Below are positions 46,926 to 56,205 of a stretch of DNA of 64,000 nt, in pieces. Positions within the stretch are counted from its first letter, which is position 1. Each line of letters starts with the position of its first letter. Under the pieces are notes generated by a model, which did no database searches, was not told the DNA's origin, and was given only the letters and a program-made list of their open reading frames with translations. Origin of the DNA: Acidobacteriota bacterium (GTDB lineage Bacteria; Acidobacteriota; Terriglobia; Bryobacterales; Bryobacteraceae); the NCBI GenBank assembly GCA_016871055.1, contig VFZW01000002.1:1-64000 (forward strand). Reading direction: 5' to 3'. The position numbers and the translations under genes are program-made.

Positions 46926-49213
46926 TGGGACCTCCTCATCTGGAACGGAGCACTACCGACGACTCCTATTATGAACGAAGAAAACTTGTAGTCCTGAGCC
47001 TTGGCCGAGCGGACGACTTTCCGCACCGCCGGGCCGTCGAAGTATTCGACGCCGCGGCCAAGACCGTATGTCAACAGTTTCTCGGCCACGGTTGTCGCGA
47101 AGAGATCGGGATACTTGAGGATCGCCGCCTGCAGGCCATCGACGCCATTGAACTTCGCGCCGTCGGGCAGCGAACCCGCGTTGTCGATCGGCTTGCCGTC
47201 GTCGGTGATGCGCCAGCGGCCGACAGCGTCGTAATTCTCCATCGCGAAGCCGACCGGGTCGATCACGTTGTGGCACGCCGCGCACTGCGGATTCACGCGG
47301 TGCTGCGCCATCCGCTCGCGCATCGTCAGATTCTTGCCGATGCCCGCGTTCTCCTTGAGCGCGGGCACCTGCGGCGGCGGGGGCGGCGGCGGAACGGAAA
47401 GAAGGTTGTCGAGAATCCACTTCCCACGAATGACCGGCGTGGTGCGGTGTGCGTAGGACGTCACGGTCAGCACGCTGCCGTGCCGTAACAACCCACCGCG
47501 ATGCATCTCCGGCGTCAGTTCTATGCGGCGGAAGCGGCTGCCGTAGATGTTCGGAATCTCGTAATGCTTGGCCAGCCGTTCGTTCAGGAACGTGTAGTTC
47601 GCGCGGAGAAGATCGAGCACGCTGCGGTCTTCGCGCATGATGCTCTCGAAAAACAGTTCGGTCTCGCGCCGGAAGGCTTGGCGCAGGTTGTCGTCAAAGC
47701 CCGCGAACAGGCGCATGTCGGGGTTCGACGAAGAGAGGTTTCGCAAGTACAGCCACTGTTCGGCGAAGTTGTTGACCAGCGCGCGCGAACGGTCGTCGGC
47801 GAGCATGCGGCGGACCTGTTTTTCAAGCACCGGTTGGAGAACCAGCGTGTTGCGTTGCGCCGCATCCAGCAGTTCATCGTCGGGGATGCTGCTCCAAAGG
47901 AAGAACGAAAGCCGCGACGCAAGTTCGAACGGCGACACGCGGTACGCCGTGCCTGGCGCCACGCCGGCCGGTTCCCGCTCAACGCGAAACACGAAGTCGG
48001 GGCTGACAAGTATCGACCGCAAGCCTATCTCGACGCCCGTTTCAAAGCTCGCTCCCGCGCGCGCTTCGCGGAAAAAGCGCAGCGGCGCCGCGATGTCGGC
48101 GTCGGAGACCGGCCGGCGATACGCACGGCGCGCGACGGTCTGAAAGATTTTTTTCGCGCACGGCTCTTCTTCGTTCAACGACGCCGGTTTGCACACCAGC
48201 AGCCGCCGCCGGCTGGGCGAATCGCCGGGGCCTTTCACCGTGAACGGTCCGTTCACCGTGACCGAATACACCGCCGGCGTAATGCGCGGATGACGGTCCA
48301 TGTTGAAGTGCGCTTCGTAGGGTTGGCGCTCCGTCTCAAGCATCGCCGAGTACTTCTTCGGGAACGTCGCCATCACCACATGCGGGCCGGCTTTGACGTC
48401 GATCCGCACGTTGAGATGGGTATCGGCGTTGCTGTGGTCCTTGCCGCCGGCGGGAGGCTTCACGGTGAACAGCCGGATGCGTTCGCCGTCGATCAACAGT
48501 TCGACATCGTGGTCGGCGTTCAGGCCTTCGACGCGTTCGTTGCGATCGCGCGCAAGGCGAATCTGAAACTCGTACTCGCCGTCGACGGGGAATGTGTACG
48601 GCATAACAAGTCCACCGCGCGTGCCGAGCGGCAGCGACTCGAAGTGCGTTTCCTGCGTGAGGTCTGGCGGAAGAATCACCGTCTCGCCGCCCGGCGCTTT
48701 GCCGGGAATGCCGATCGCGAGCCGGCTGATCTTGCGCGCGGCGCTCAGATAGCGTTCCAGCAGCGTCGGCGAAAGATCGCCCACAGTGACGTTGTCGAAG
48801 CCGTGGCTGGAATCGTCGGACGGCAGCAGCGCGGAAACGTCGACATCGAGCGAGAGCAGATCGCGAATCGCATTCCGGTACTCGGTGCGGTTCAAACGCC
48901 GGAACGTATCGGTGCGGCCCGGGTTCAACTTGCCGCCGTCCAGCGTGTTCTCAAGTGAGGCGATCAACGCCTCATAGGTCGCCGCGTTGGGACGCGGCAT
49001 TCCGGACGGCGGCATGCTGCGGGCGCGCAGGCGCCTTACAACGCGCTCCCAAGTCATTGCGCTATCGGCGGGCGCCGCGTCGAGCGCCAGCGATCCCGCT
49101 TTGTTGCTTGTATTGTGGCACCCGACACAGTACTTGTCGAGCGTGGCGCGCAATTCCGGCTGCGCGGCTGCGGTTACTGCAAACACGAAGGGCACAAGCC
49201 CGGTACGGCTCAT
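46922..49213 (-). CDS. DUF1587/1592/1588/1585-type PSD1 cytochrome-like protein
   Basis: CVGCHNTSNKAG, FRRLNRTEYRNAIRDLLSLDVDVSALLPSDDSSHGFDNV, RGKWILDNLLSVPPPPPPPQVPAL, CAACHNVIDPVGFAMENYDAVGRWR; ATGA overlap with DUF1552. Confidence 0.9.
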   Translation of the reverse strand: MSRTGLVPFVFAVTAAAQPELRATLDKYCVGCHNTSNKAGSLALDAAPADSAMTWERVVRRLRARSMPPSGMPRPNAATYEALIASLENTLDGGKLNPGRTDTFRRLNRTEYRNAIRDLLSLDVDVSALLPSDDSSHGFDNVTVGDLSPTLLERYLSAARKISRLAIGIPGKAPGGETVILPPDLTQETHFESLPLGTRGGLVMPYTFPVDGEYEFQIRLARDRNERVEGLNADHDVELLIDGERIRLFTVKPPAGGKDHSNADTHLNVRIDVKAGPHVVMATFPKKYSAMLETERQPYEAHFNMDRHPRITPAVYSVTVNGPFTVKGPGDSPSRRRLLVCKPASLNEEEPCAKKIFQTVARRAYRRPVSDADIAAPLRFFREARAGASFETGVEIGLRSILVSPDFVFRVEREPAGVAPGTAYRVSPFELASRLSFFLWSSIPDDELLDAAQRNTLVLQPVLEKQVRRMLADDRSRALVNNFAEQWLYLRNLSSSNPDMRLFAGFDDNLRQAFRRETELFFESIMREDRSVLDLLRANYTFLNERLAKHYEIPNIYGSRFRRIELTPEMHRGGLLRHGSVLTVTSYAHRTTPVIRGKWILDNLLSVPPPPPPPQVPALKENAGIGKNLTMRERMAQHRVNPQCAACHNVIDPVGFAMENYDAVGRWRITDDGKPIDNAGSLPDGAKFNGVDGLQAAILKYPDLFATTVAEKLLTYGLGRGVEYFDGPAVRKVVRSAKAQDYKFSSFIIGVVGSAPFQMRRSQ

Positions 49214-49232
49214 GACTCGGACAATATCGAGA

Positions 49233-52158
49233 ATGGCGGGATCTTGTCAATATAATGGAGGGCGGGCCCGGTATCTGACGTACTTCCCTTCGATCATCCG
49301 CCGTGGCGCTTTCGCCGCACTGGCATGCCTAATTCTGCATGCGCAGCCGTTATTCCAGTGGCAGGATCGGCGCGTTCGAATCGACCTCCGCCAGTTGGAC
49401 GCACGCGCCGCCGCGGCCCTGTCCGGTCCCGCCGCGCATTCGCGGGAATTGGAGTTTAACCTCACCGATTCATTGACGCTTACTGGAGCGGTGACTCACA
49501 CCGAGCAATCCGCCGATGGCCGCACGTTGATCTGGCGCGGTGATATTCGCGGCGCCCGCTTCGGCCAGTTTAGCGTCGCCGTCACCGGAGACATCGTCAG
49601 CGCGAATATCCGCACCGACTCCGATTTCTACACTCTCCGTCCCGCCGCCGGCGGAGGGGGTGTGCTTACGCGTCACGATCTAACCGCGCTGCCGCCGCCC
49701 GGCCCGCCGAAACCGGTACCGATCCCGGCATTTCCCTTCGCCGCTCAAGTCGTCCAGCGCGACGATGGCGCGCTGATCGACGTCATGGTCGTTTACACCG
49801 TGGCGGCCCGCAACGGCGCGGGGGGGAACGAACGGAATCCTCAATGAGATTCAGCTCGCCGTATCCGACGTGAACCAGACGTTCGCCAACAGCGGCATCG
49901 TGCAGCGGATCCGTCTGGTGCATTCTGCCGAAGTCAACTACAACGAAACCGGTTCGTTCGAAACCGAACTCGACCGGCTACAAGAACCCGCCGACGGTTT
50001 TATCGACAACGTCCACGCGCTTCGGAACACATACGGCGCAGATACTGTCAGTCTCTGGGTTGAAACCGGCAACTACTGCGGCATCGCCTACGTAATGACA
50101 ACCACGGCTTCTTCGTTCGCCGACAACGCTTTCAGTGTGGTCCGCCGGGACTGCGCAACATCCAGTCACGCCTTCGCCCACGAACTTGGCCACAACTTCG
50201 GCGCGCTCCACAATCACGAAGACAATGACATTACAGCACCGTTGTACCCATACGCGTTCGGCTATCAACAGCGCTATACACCGCCCTACTTCCGCACCGT
50301 GATGGCCTATAGCTGCGCTCCCCCAATCGACTGCCTGAGAACCCCCTACTGGTCCAGCCCGATCGCCTTCTACAACGGCCAGCCCACCGGCATCGCCGAT
50401 CCCGCCGCTAACTCGGCCGACAACGCACGGACGCTCAACAACACTCGTACCATCGCCGCCAATTGGCGTCAGGCGATCGGTTCGATTCAAGGCATCAGCC
50501 CGACGGGAGCGAGTTTTACCAAACTCGCCGGCGCCGGTGGCATCGTCGTCACCGCGACGACCGGCTATGCCTGGACGGCCGTTTCCAATGCCGGTTGGAT
50601 CACGGTGACTTCGGGTTCGACCTACTCGGGCAACTCGACCGTCAACTACTCAGTCGCCGCCAATCCCACCAACAGCCAGCGCACCGGCACGATTTCCATC
50701 GGCAGTCAGACGTTCACCGTTACGCAAGAAGGCCTCGGCCTGGCTGCCCTGACAACGCCACCGGCTGCGACTACTTTTTCGTCTCCTTCCGTCACCTTCA
50801 ACTGGTCCGCCGGCACGGGCGTGACGAACTACTGGCTCGATGTCGGCACAACACTCGGTTCGGGTAACCTCTCAAACGGCGCGACAACCTCGCTCTCCCG
50901 CACTGTGAATTTTCTCCCCGTCGATGGACGCACGATCCACGTGCGGCTCTGGTCGTTCCAGAGCGGCGCGTGGCAGACGCCGCTCGACTACACCTACACG
51001 GCTTACACCGGATGCGGTTCCGACTCGCGCGCTACCTTGACCGCGCCGGCCCCGGGCTCAACGCTGACGTCGCGCATGGCGACTTTTCAATGGACCGCCG
51101 ATTCCGGCGCGACCAACTACTGGCTCGACATCGGCAACGCCGTTGGCCTCGGCGATATCTCCAATGGCGCGACCACGTCCCTCACCCGACAAGTCTTCAA
51201 TCTTCCGAGCGATGGCCGCACTCTCTACATCCGCCTGTGGACATTCTTGAGCGGCGCATGGCAGCCGGGCATCGACTACACCGTGAGCGCCTGCAACGGT
51301 TGCGCCGCCGATCCTCGCGCGACGCTCGCCTCCCCGGCGGCTGGGTCTACGCTCTCGGGAACGATTGCGACATTCACCTGGACAGCCGGCACGGGAGCTT
51401 CCAAGTATTGGCTCGACGTTGGAAACACTGCGGGCGTCGGCGATATCGCCAATGGCGAAACCGTCGGCTTGAGCCGCCAGGCGGCCGGGCGGCCCACTGA
51501 CGGCCGCACGATTTATCTGCGCCTCTGGACGTTCATCAACGGCGCGTGGCAAACGCCGATCGACTACACCGTCAAGGCCTGCAACGGTTGCACGGCCGAT
51601 CCGCGGGCAACGCTGGCGTCGCCCCTGCCCGGCAATACTCTAACCGCCTCTTCGGCGAATTTCACTTGGCGCCCCGGCGCCGGCGCTACCAACTACTGGC
51701 TCGATATCGGCAACTCGCCGGGCGTTGGCGATATCTCCGGCGGCGCCACCACGGCGCTTGCGAAAAACGTGACCGGACTTCCCGTCGACGGCCGGACGAT
51801 CTACGCGCGCCTGTGGACGTTCCTCAACGGCGCGTGGCAGACGCCCTTCGACTACACCTACAAGGCCTGCACCAACTGCGGCGCCGATCCGCGTGCCGTA
51901 CTCACCTCTCCCTCGCCGGGATCGACTCTCACAACGTCCAGCGTGACGTTTACTTGGGCGGCGGGCACGGGCGCGACCAACTACTGGCTCGATGTTGGCA
52001 ACTCGGCCGGCAGCGGCGACATCTCCGGCGCAGCTACGACCGGAACGTCGCGAACCGTCGGCAATATCCCGCGCGACGGCCGCACAATCTACGTGCGTTT
52101 GTGGACGTTCATCAACGGCGCCTGGCAGACGCCGATCGATTACACGTTCCGCACGTAA
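49233..52158 (+). pseudogene. Secreted reprolysin-like metalloprotease with BACON-like domain and C-terminal repeats, frameshifted at G7 tract 49820-49826
   Basis: DVMVVYTVAARNGAGG in one frame, TNGILNEIQLAVSDVNQTFANSGI in the next; zinc motif AHELGHNFGALHNHED; BACON-like GYAWTAVSNAGWITVTSGSTYSGNSTVNYSVAANPTNSQRTGTISIGSQTFTVTQEG. Start codon uncertain. Confidence 0.75.
50719..52158 (+). repeat. Five in-frame 288-bp (96-aa) repeats in the metalloprotease C-terminus
   Basis: Repeated ATNYWLDxGNxxGxGDISxGATT...DGRTIYxRLWTFxxGAWQTPxDYT...C..C..DPRATL; conserved Cys pairs recur every 288 bp (about 51004, 51292, 51580, 51868). Confidence 0.85.
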
Positions 52159-52185
52159 CCCAAAACGCGATAGCCTCATTGGGAA

Positions 52186-55100
52186 ATGAACCGATACGAA
52201 TTTCTGCTGCCCGCGGTCGCCATGATGCTCGGCTGGGGACTCCGCGGCTTTATCGGCGGCGGCCCGTTTGGCGCGATGATCCCGGGTGCGATGGTCGCGC
52301 TTTGCCTGTGCCTGTTGCATAAAAGAAAGGACGCCGCGATCGTCGCCGCCTTCGCGGCCATCGGCGTCGGCATCGGCGGTCAGATGACGTACGGCCAAAC
52401 CGTCGGCTTCATCGTCAAAGCCGATACGTTCTGGTGGGGATTTCTCGGCCTTGCGCTGAAGGGCGGCATCTGGGGATTCGTCGCCGGAGGCGTAATCGCA
52501 ATGGCCTTCACGCCGCGCACCCGCCTGGTCGCCGGCGGCTCGGCGGCAATGGCGCTCGCCACCTACGCCGGGTGGAAGCTGATCAACGAACCCAAACTGA
52601 TCTACTTCTCCAATCGCGAAGACCGGCCGCGTCCGGAAATCTGGGCGGGCTTCCTGCTCGCGGGCGCCGCGCTGCTCCTCTGGCTGCATTGGCGGAAACA
52701 CCTGCAGCCCGCGTTGCGCTTCGCGCTCGCCGGTTTTGTCGGCGGCTTCATCGGCTTCGGGTTCGGCGGCGCCATACAGGGCCTCGGCCGGGTCTTCACG
52801 CCGGAACTCAACCTGCATTGGTGGAAGTACATGGAGTTCTTTTTCGGCCTCTGCTTCGGCTGGGCGCTGGCCTGGGCCATGAAGACCGCGAAGCTGCCCG
52901 AGCCCGAACCTTCACGCGACGACGCGCCCGCGCTGCCGCTTGAACTCCTCCTCGCGGGCGCCTTGAGCGCGGCGACATTCTGGCTCACCTGGAACGTGCC
53001 GACGCGCTTCACCTACCTGCTCGTCGGCGGCGCAATCCTCATTTTGCTCACTCGCGTCCGCTTCCTGAACTGGCATGTCGCGCTGACGATCACCTTCACC
53101 GCCACCATGCTCGACTCCGCAAAATACTGGTCGGTCGACTACAAACGCGGCGCCGCCGAACCGGCCTACGCCGTTGCGATTCTCTGCTCGATTGCATTCG
53201 CGATCGCCCTTATCAAATGGGTGCGCAACGATACGCTGCGCGGCCTGGAACTGATTACCTGGGCGTGCGTAGCCGATGCCACTTTCAAGTTCGGTATGAA
53301 TCCCGCCGGCCTCTCCGCGCTGATCGATCACGTGGCCATCGGATTCATCCTCATGGCGGTCGCGGTGAGTTTCATGGCGCGCCGCGTGCAGGCCGCGCTG
53401 CTGTTCATCGTTACGCTGCACGCGCAGTCGTGGACCATCGCGCTTCCGGCCAACGCCGTTGGCCCGCCAGTGCCCTTCGACGGAATGATCGCGATCGCTC
53501 TCGCCAACAGTCGCATCGGCATTTACACCCAAGCCGGCGAGCCGTTAAAGGAACTTTCGCTCGATGCCGCTCCGCTGGGGCCACCTGTCATCGACGCGCG
53601 GCGCATCTATGCCGCCGATGTCTGGGGCCGCGCCTATGCATTCACGAAAGACGGGGAATTGGTATGGCGTCACGATCGCGAAACCCGCGCCGGCAACGGC
53701 TACAGCATGCCCGTGCTCGCGGGCGATCTACTCTACCTGACCGACACCCGCGGCACGCTCTACGCGCTCAACGCCAAAGGCGAATCGAAGCTCGAAGTGA
53801 AAGTCACGAACTATCGCCTCTCAACACCCGCCGTCGCCGGCTCGTTGATCTACTTCGGCGGCGACGACGAGCGCGTCTACTGTGTCTCCACCGATGGACG
53901 CCTCGTCTGGTCGACGCACCTCCCCGGCGGCCGGTTTGGGCGCGCCGTTCCGCTCCTCGCCGACCTCGACCGCGACGGCAAATCGGAACTCTACATCACG
54001 ACTCCATTCGTCGGCCCCATCACCGGACTGCACGCCCTCGACGCCGCCACCGGCGCGCCGAAGTGGCACTTCAAGTCGGAGCTGCAAACTTACGCGTCGA
54101 TTTCTCTCGCCGATCTCGATAACGACGGCCGCGACGAGATCTTGTTCGGCGACAAGAACACGCGCCTCTATGCGCTCGACGCCAGCGGCAAACGGCGCTG
54201 GGACGCGCAGCTCCCCGGCCGCGGCATTTTCTTCGCGCCCGTCATTACCCGCGATGCGATCTATCAAATTACGCGCGACGCGGATCTCAATGTCGTTGAC
54301 TTCCATGGCCGCGTTACGAAATCGATCAAACTCGCCGCCGGCGGCGGCGCGGGCCCCGCATTAGCGGGCAATCAACTGCTCACGGCCACCGCGAACAAAT
54401 TGCAAGCCTGGCCCGTCGATGGCGCCGGCGCGCGCTGGACCTCGTGGCGAGACAACAGCCGTTCGGCGGCCTCAAGCACACCGCCATCACCGCGCCCCGC
54501 GCCTGCGACAATCGATCGCGCCAGCGGCTATCCGGGCACGAACACGATCCCGGGCGAGCCGCTGAAGAGCATCCGCGTCACCGCGCCCAACGGCGCCGTC
54601 CATCTGGTCATCGGATCGAACAGCTTCGCCGTGCTTACGCCGGGTCAATACAGTGTTCTGGTCAACGGCGGCGAACGGCAAATCCTCTTCGCCATCGGGA
54701 ATGACGCCGACGACCGCGCGCTGCTTCAACTCGGCCAGACTCCGCTCGCTTCCCGCGTGCGCGGCGATTTCTTCGCCGCGCGTCAGCAGCCATCGATTGA
54801 GCGCTACGACAACGCCCGCGCCCGCCTCCGCGCCGCCGAGAAAAGCCGGAACGCACCCTTCGTGCAACAACTCGCCAACCCCTGGGGCGAGTCGCTCGAA
54901 GCCGCGGGCAAGCCCGATGCGATCGAACTCCGCATGCTCGGCAACGAGTACGAATCCGCCGGCTTCTTGCTGACCAACCCGTACAGCGAAGCGTCCACGT
55001 TTCGCATCGAGCACGACCACACCGTGCTCGAATTTCGCGACGTGCAAAAGGTCCGCGCGCTGTCCACCGGCCGCCTCACTGAAGATCTCTTGCCCAGACT

Positions 55101-56205
55101 CGCGCAAGGCGAACTCATCACGCTGCAGCCCGGCGAACAACGCAAACTGTGGCTCATCGCCAATAGCCACGGCCTCGCGGCGGGCACGCACACGAAGACG
55201 ATACGCATCGGCGCACTCGAATCGACCGCCGCGCCGAAGTCCGTCACCGTCACGATGCACGTAAGCCGGGCGCGCCTGCCGCAACAGTTCACCTATAAGC
55301 AGTGCCACTGGTTTTACCCCGCCAACATCGCCGGCGATCAAGCGCGCGAAGCGGCCATCGCCGACGCGCTCGCGCACGGCACCAACGTCATTCCGCTGCC
55401 GCCGCCGAATCACGCGCTTCACGACGCGCTCGTACAACGACTCAAGGGCAAGGTCACTTTCCTCGCCGCGCGGCCGAAGCCGGAAGAGGTGAAAGCGTAC
55501 GCCGGAAAGATGAAATCGCTCGGCGCCGGCTACGCCGATTGGGCCTACTACGTTCTCGACGAACCCGGCCTGATGGGCAAAGACGCCGCCTTCGACCAAT
55601 GGGTAGCCGACGTGAAGGCGATCAAGAAAGAAGATCCGAACGCGCGCATCTACGCCAATCCCGCCGGCGGCGCAAAGCCCGAGATGCTGGAACCCGTGAA
55701 GCATCTGATCGATATCTGGCAGCCCGATCGCCATCTCGTGCTCGGCGATCCAGCCGCATACGCTAAGCTCTTCGGCGCGAAAACCTACTGGCATTATGAA
55801 GCGCCCGCCGATCAACGCAACCTCGACCCGCTCGGCTTTTACCGCATGAAACCGTGGGTGGCGTTTCAGATGGGCATGACCGGAGGCGGCTACTGGGTGC
55901 ACTCCTCCAGTCCGTACTGGTTCTTCGATCGCAGCTTTGCAACCGAATACGGCGCCGTCTATATGACGCCCGAAGGCCCGGTCACAACCAAACGCTGGGA
56001 AGCTTCGCGCGACGGCGCCGAAGACTTTGAACTGCTCTGGCAACTGCGCGGATCGAAGCTCGTCGACAACGCCGTCGCCTTTGTCACGAAGGACCAGGAA
56101 CACGCCACCGACATCAGCCGGCAAGTCTCGCCCTTCGCGCCGGATTACGCAACCTGGATGGATTTCCGGGCCAAACTTATCGCCGCGCTCGAGGCCAAAC
56201 AATGA
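52186..56205 (+). CDS. 1339-aa protein: multi-TM N-terminus, PQQ-like beta-propeller, C-terminal DUF4091/GH-like region
   Basis: Residues 1-about 400 are TM-rich; then VWGRAYAFTKDGELVWRHDRET, DTRGTLYALNAKGE, DNDGRDEILFGDKNTRLYALDASGKRRWDA; then KQCHWFYPANIAGDQ, YADWAYYVLDEPGLMG, TTKRWEASRDGAEDFELLWQL. Confidence 0.75.
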   Translation: MNRYEFLLPAVAMMLGWGLRGFIGGGPFGAMIPGAMVALCLCLLHKRKDAAIVAAFAAIGVGIGGQMTYGQTVGFIVKADTFWWGFLGLALKGGIWGFVAGGVIAMAFTPRTRLVAGGSAAMALATYAGWKLINEPKLIYFSNREDRPRPEIWAGFLLAGAALLLWLHWRKHLQPALRFALAGFVGGFIGFGFGGAIQGLGRVFTPELNLHWWKYMEFFFGLCFGWALAWAMKTAKLPEPEPSRDDAPALPLELLLAGALSAATFWLTWNVPTRFTYLLVGGAILILLTRVRFLNWHVALTITFTATMLDSAKYWSVDYKRGAAEPAYAVAILCSIAFAIALIKWVRNDTLRGLELITWACVADATFKFGMNPAGLSALIDHVAIGFILMAVAVSFMARRVQAALLFIVTLHAQSWTIALPANAVGPPVPFDGMIAIALANSRIGIYTQAGEPLKELSLDAAPLGPPVIDARRIYAADVWGRAYAFTKDGELVWRHDRETRAGNGYSMPVLAGDLLYLTDTRGTLYALNAKGESKLEVKVTNYRLSTPAVAGSLIYFGGDDERVYCVSTDGRLVWSTHLPGGRFGRAVPLLADLDRDGKSELYITTPFVGPITGLHALDAATGAPKWHFKSELQTYASISLADLDNDGRDEILFGDKNTRLYALDASGKRRWDAQLPGRGIFFAPVITRDAIYQITRDADLNVVDFHGRVTKSIKLAAGGGAGPALAGNQLLTATANKLQAWPVDGAGARWTSWRDNSRSAASSTPPSPRPAPATIDRASGYPGTNTIPGEPLKSIRVTAPNGAVHLVIGSNSFAVLTPGQYSVLVNGGERQILFAIGNDADDRALLQLGQTPLASRVRGDFFAARQQPSIERYDNARARLRAAEKSRNAPFVQQLANPWGESLEAAGKPDAIELRMLGNEYESAGFLLTNPYSEASTFRIEHDHTVLEFRDVQKVRALSTGRLTEDLLPRLAQGELITLQPGEQRKLWLIANSHGLAAGTHTKTIRIGALESTAAPKSVTVTMHVSRARLPQQFTYKQCHWFYPANIAGDQAREAAIADALAHGTNVIPLPPPNHALHDALVQRLKGKVTFLAARPKPEEVKAYAGKMKSLGAGYADWAYYVLDEPGLMGKDAAFDQWVADVKAIKKEDPNARIYANPAGGAKPEMLEPVKHLIDIWQPDRHLVLGDPAAYAKLFGAKTYWHYEAPADQRNLDPLGFYRMKPWVAFQMGMTGGGYWVHSSSPYWFFDRSFATEYGAVYMTPEGPVTTKRWEASRDGAEDFELLWQLRGSKLVDNAVAFVTKDQEHATDISRQVSPFAPDYATWMDFRAKLIAALEAKQ

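Noticed and set aside
50719-52158. 288-bp period considered as a CRISPR or mobile repeat array
   Set aside because: Repeats are contiguous, in frame, and encode a degenerate protein domain; no spacers.
54487-56202. 571-aa minus-strand ORF
   Set aside because: Antisense shadow of the 1339-aa protein; no recognisable domain.
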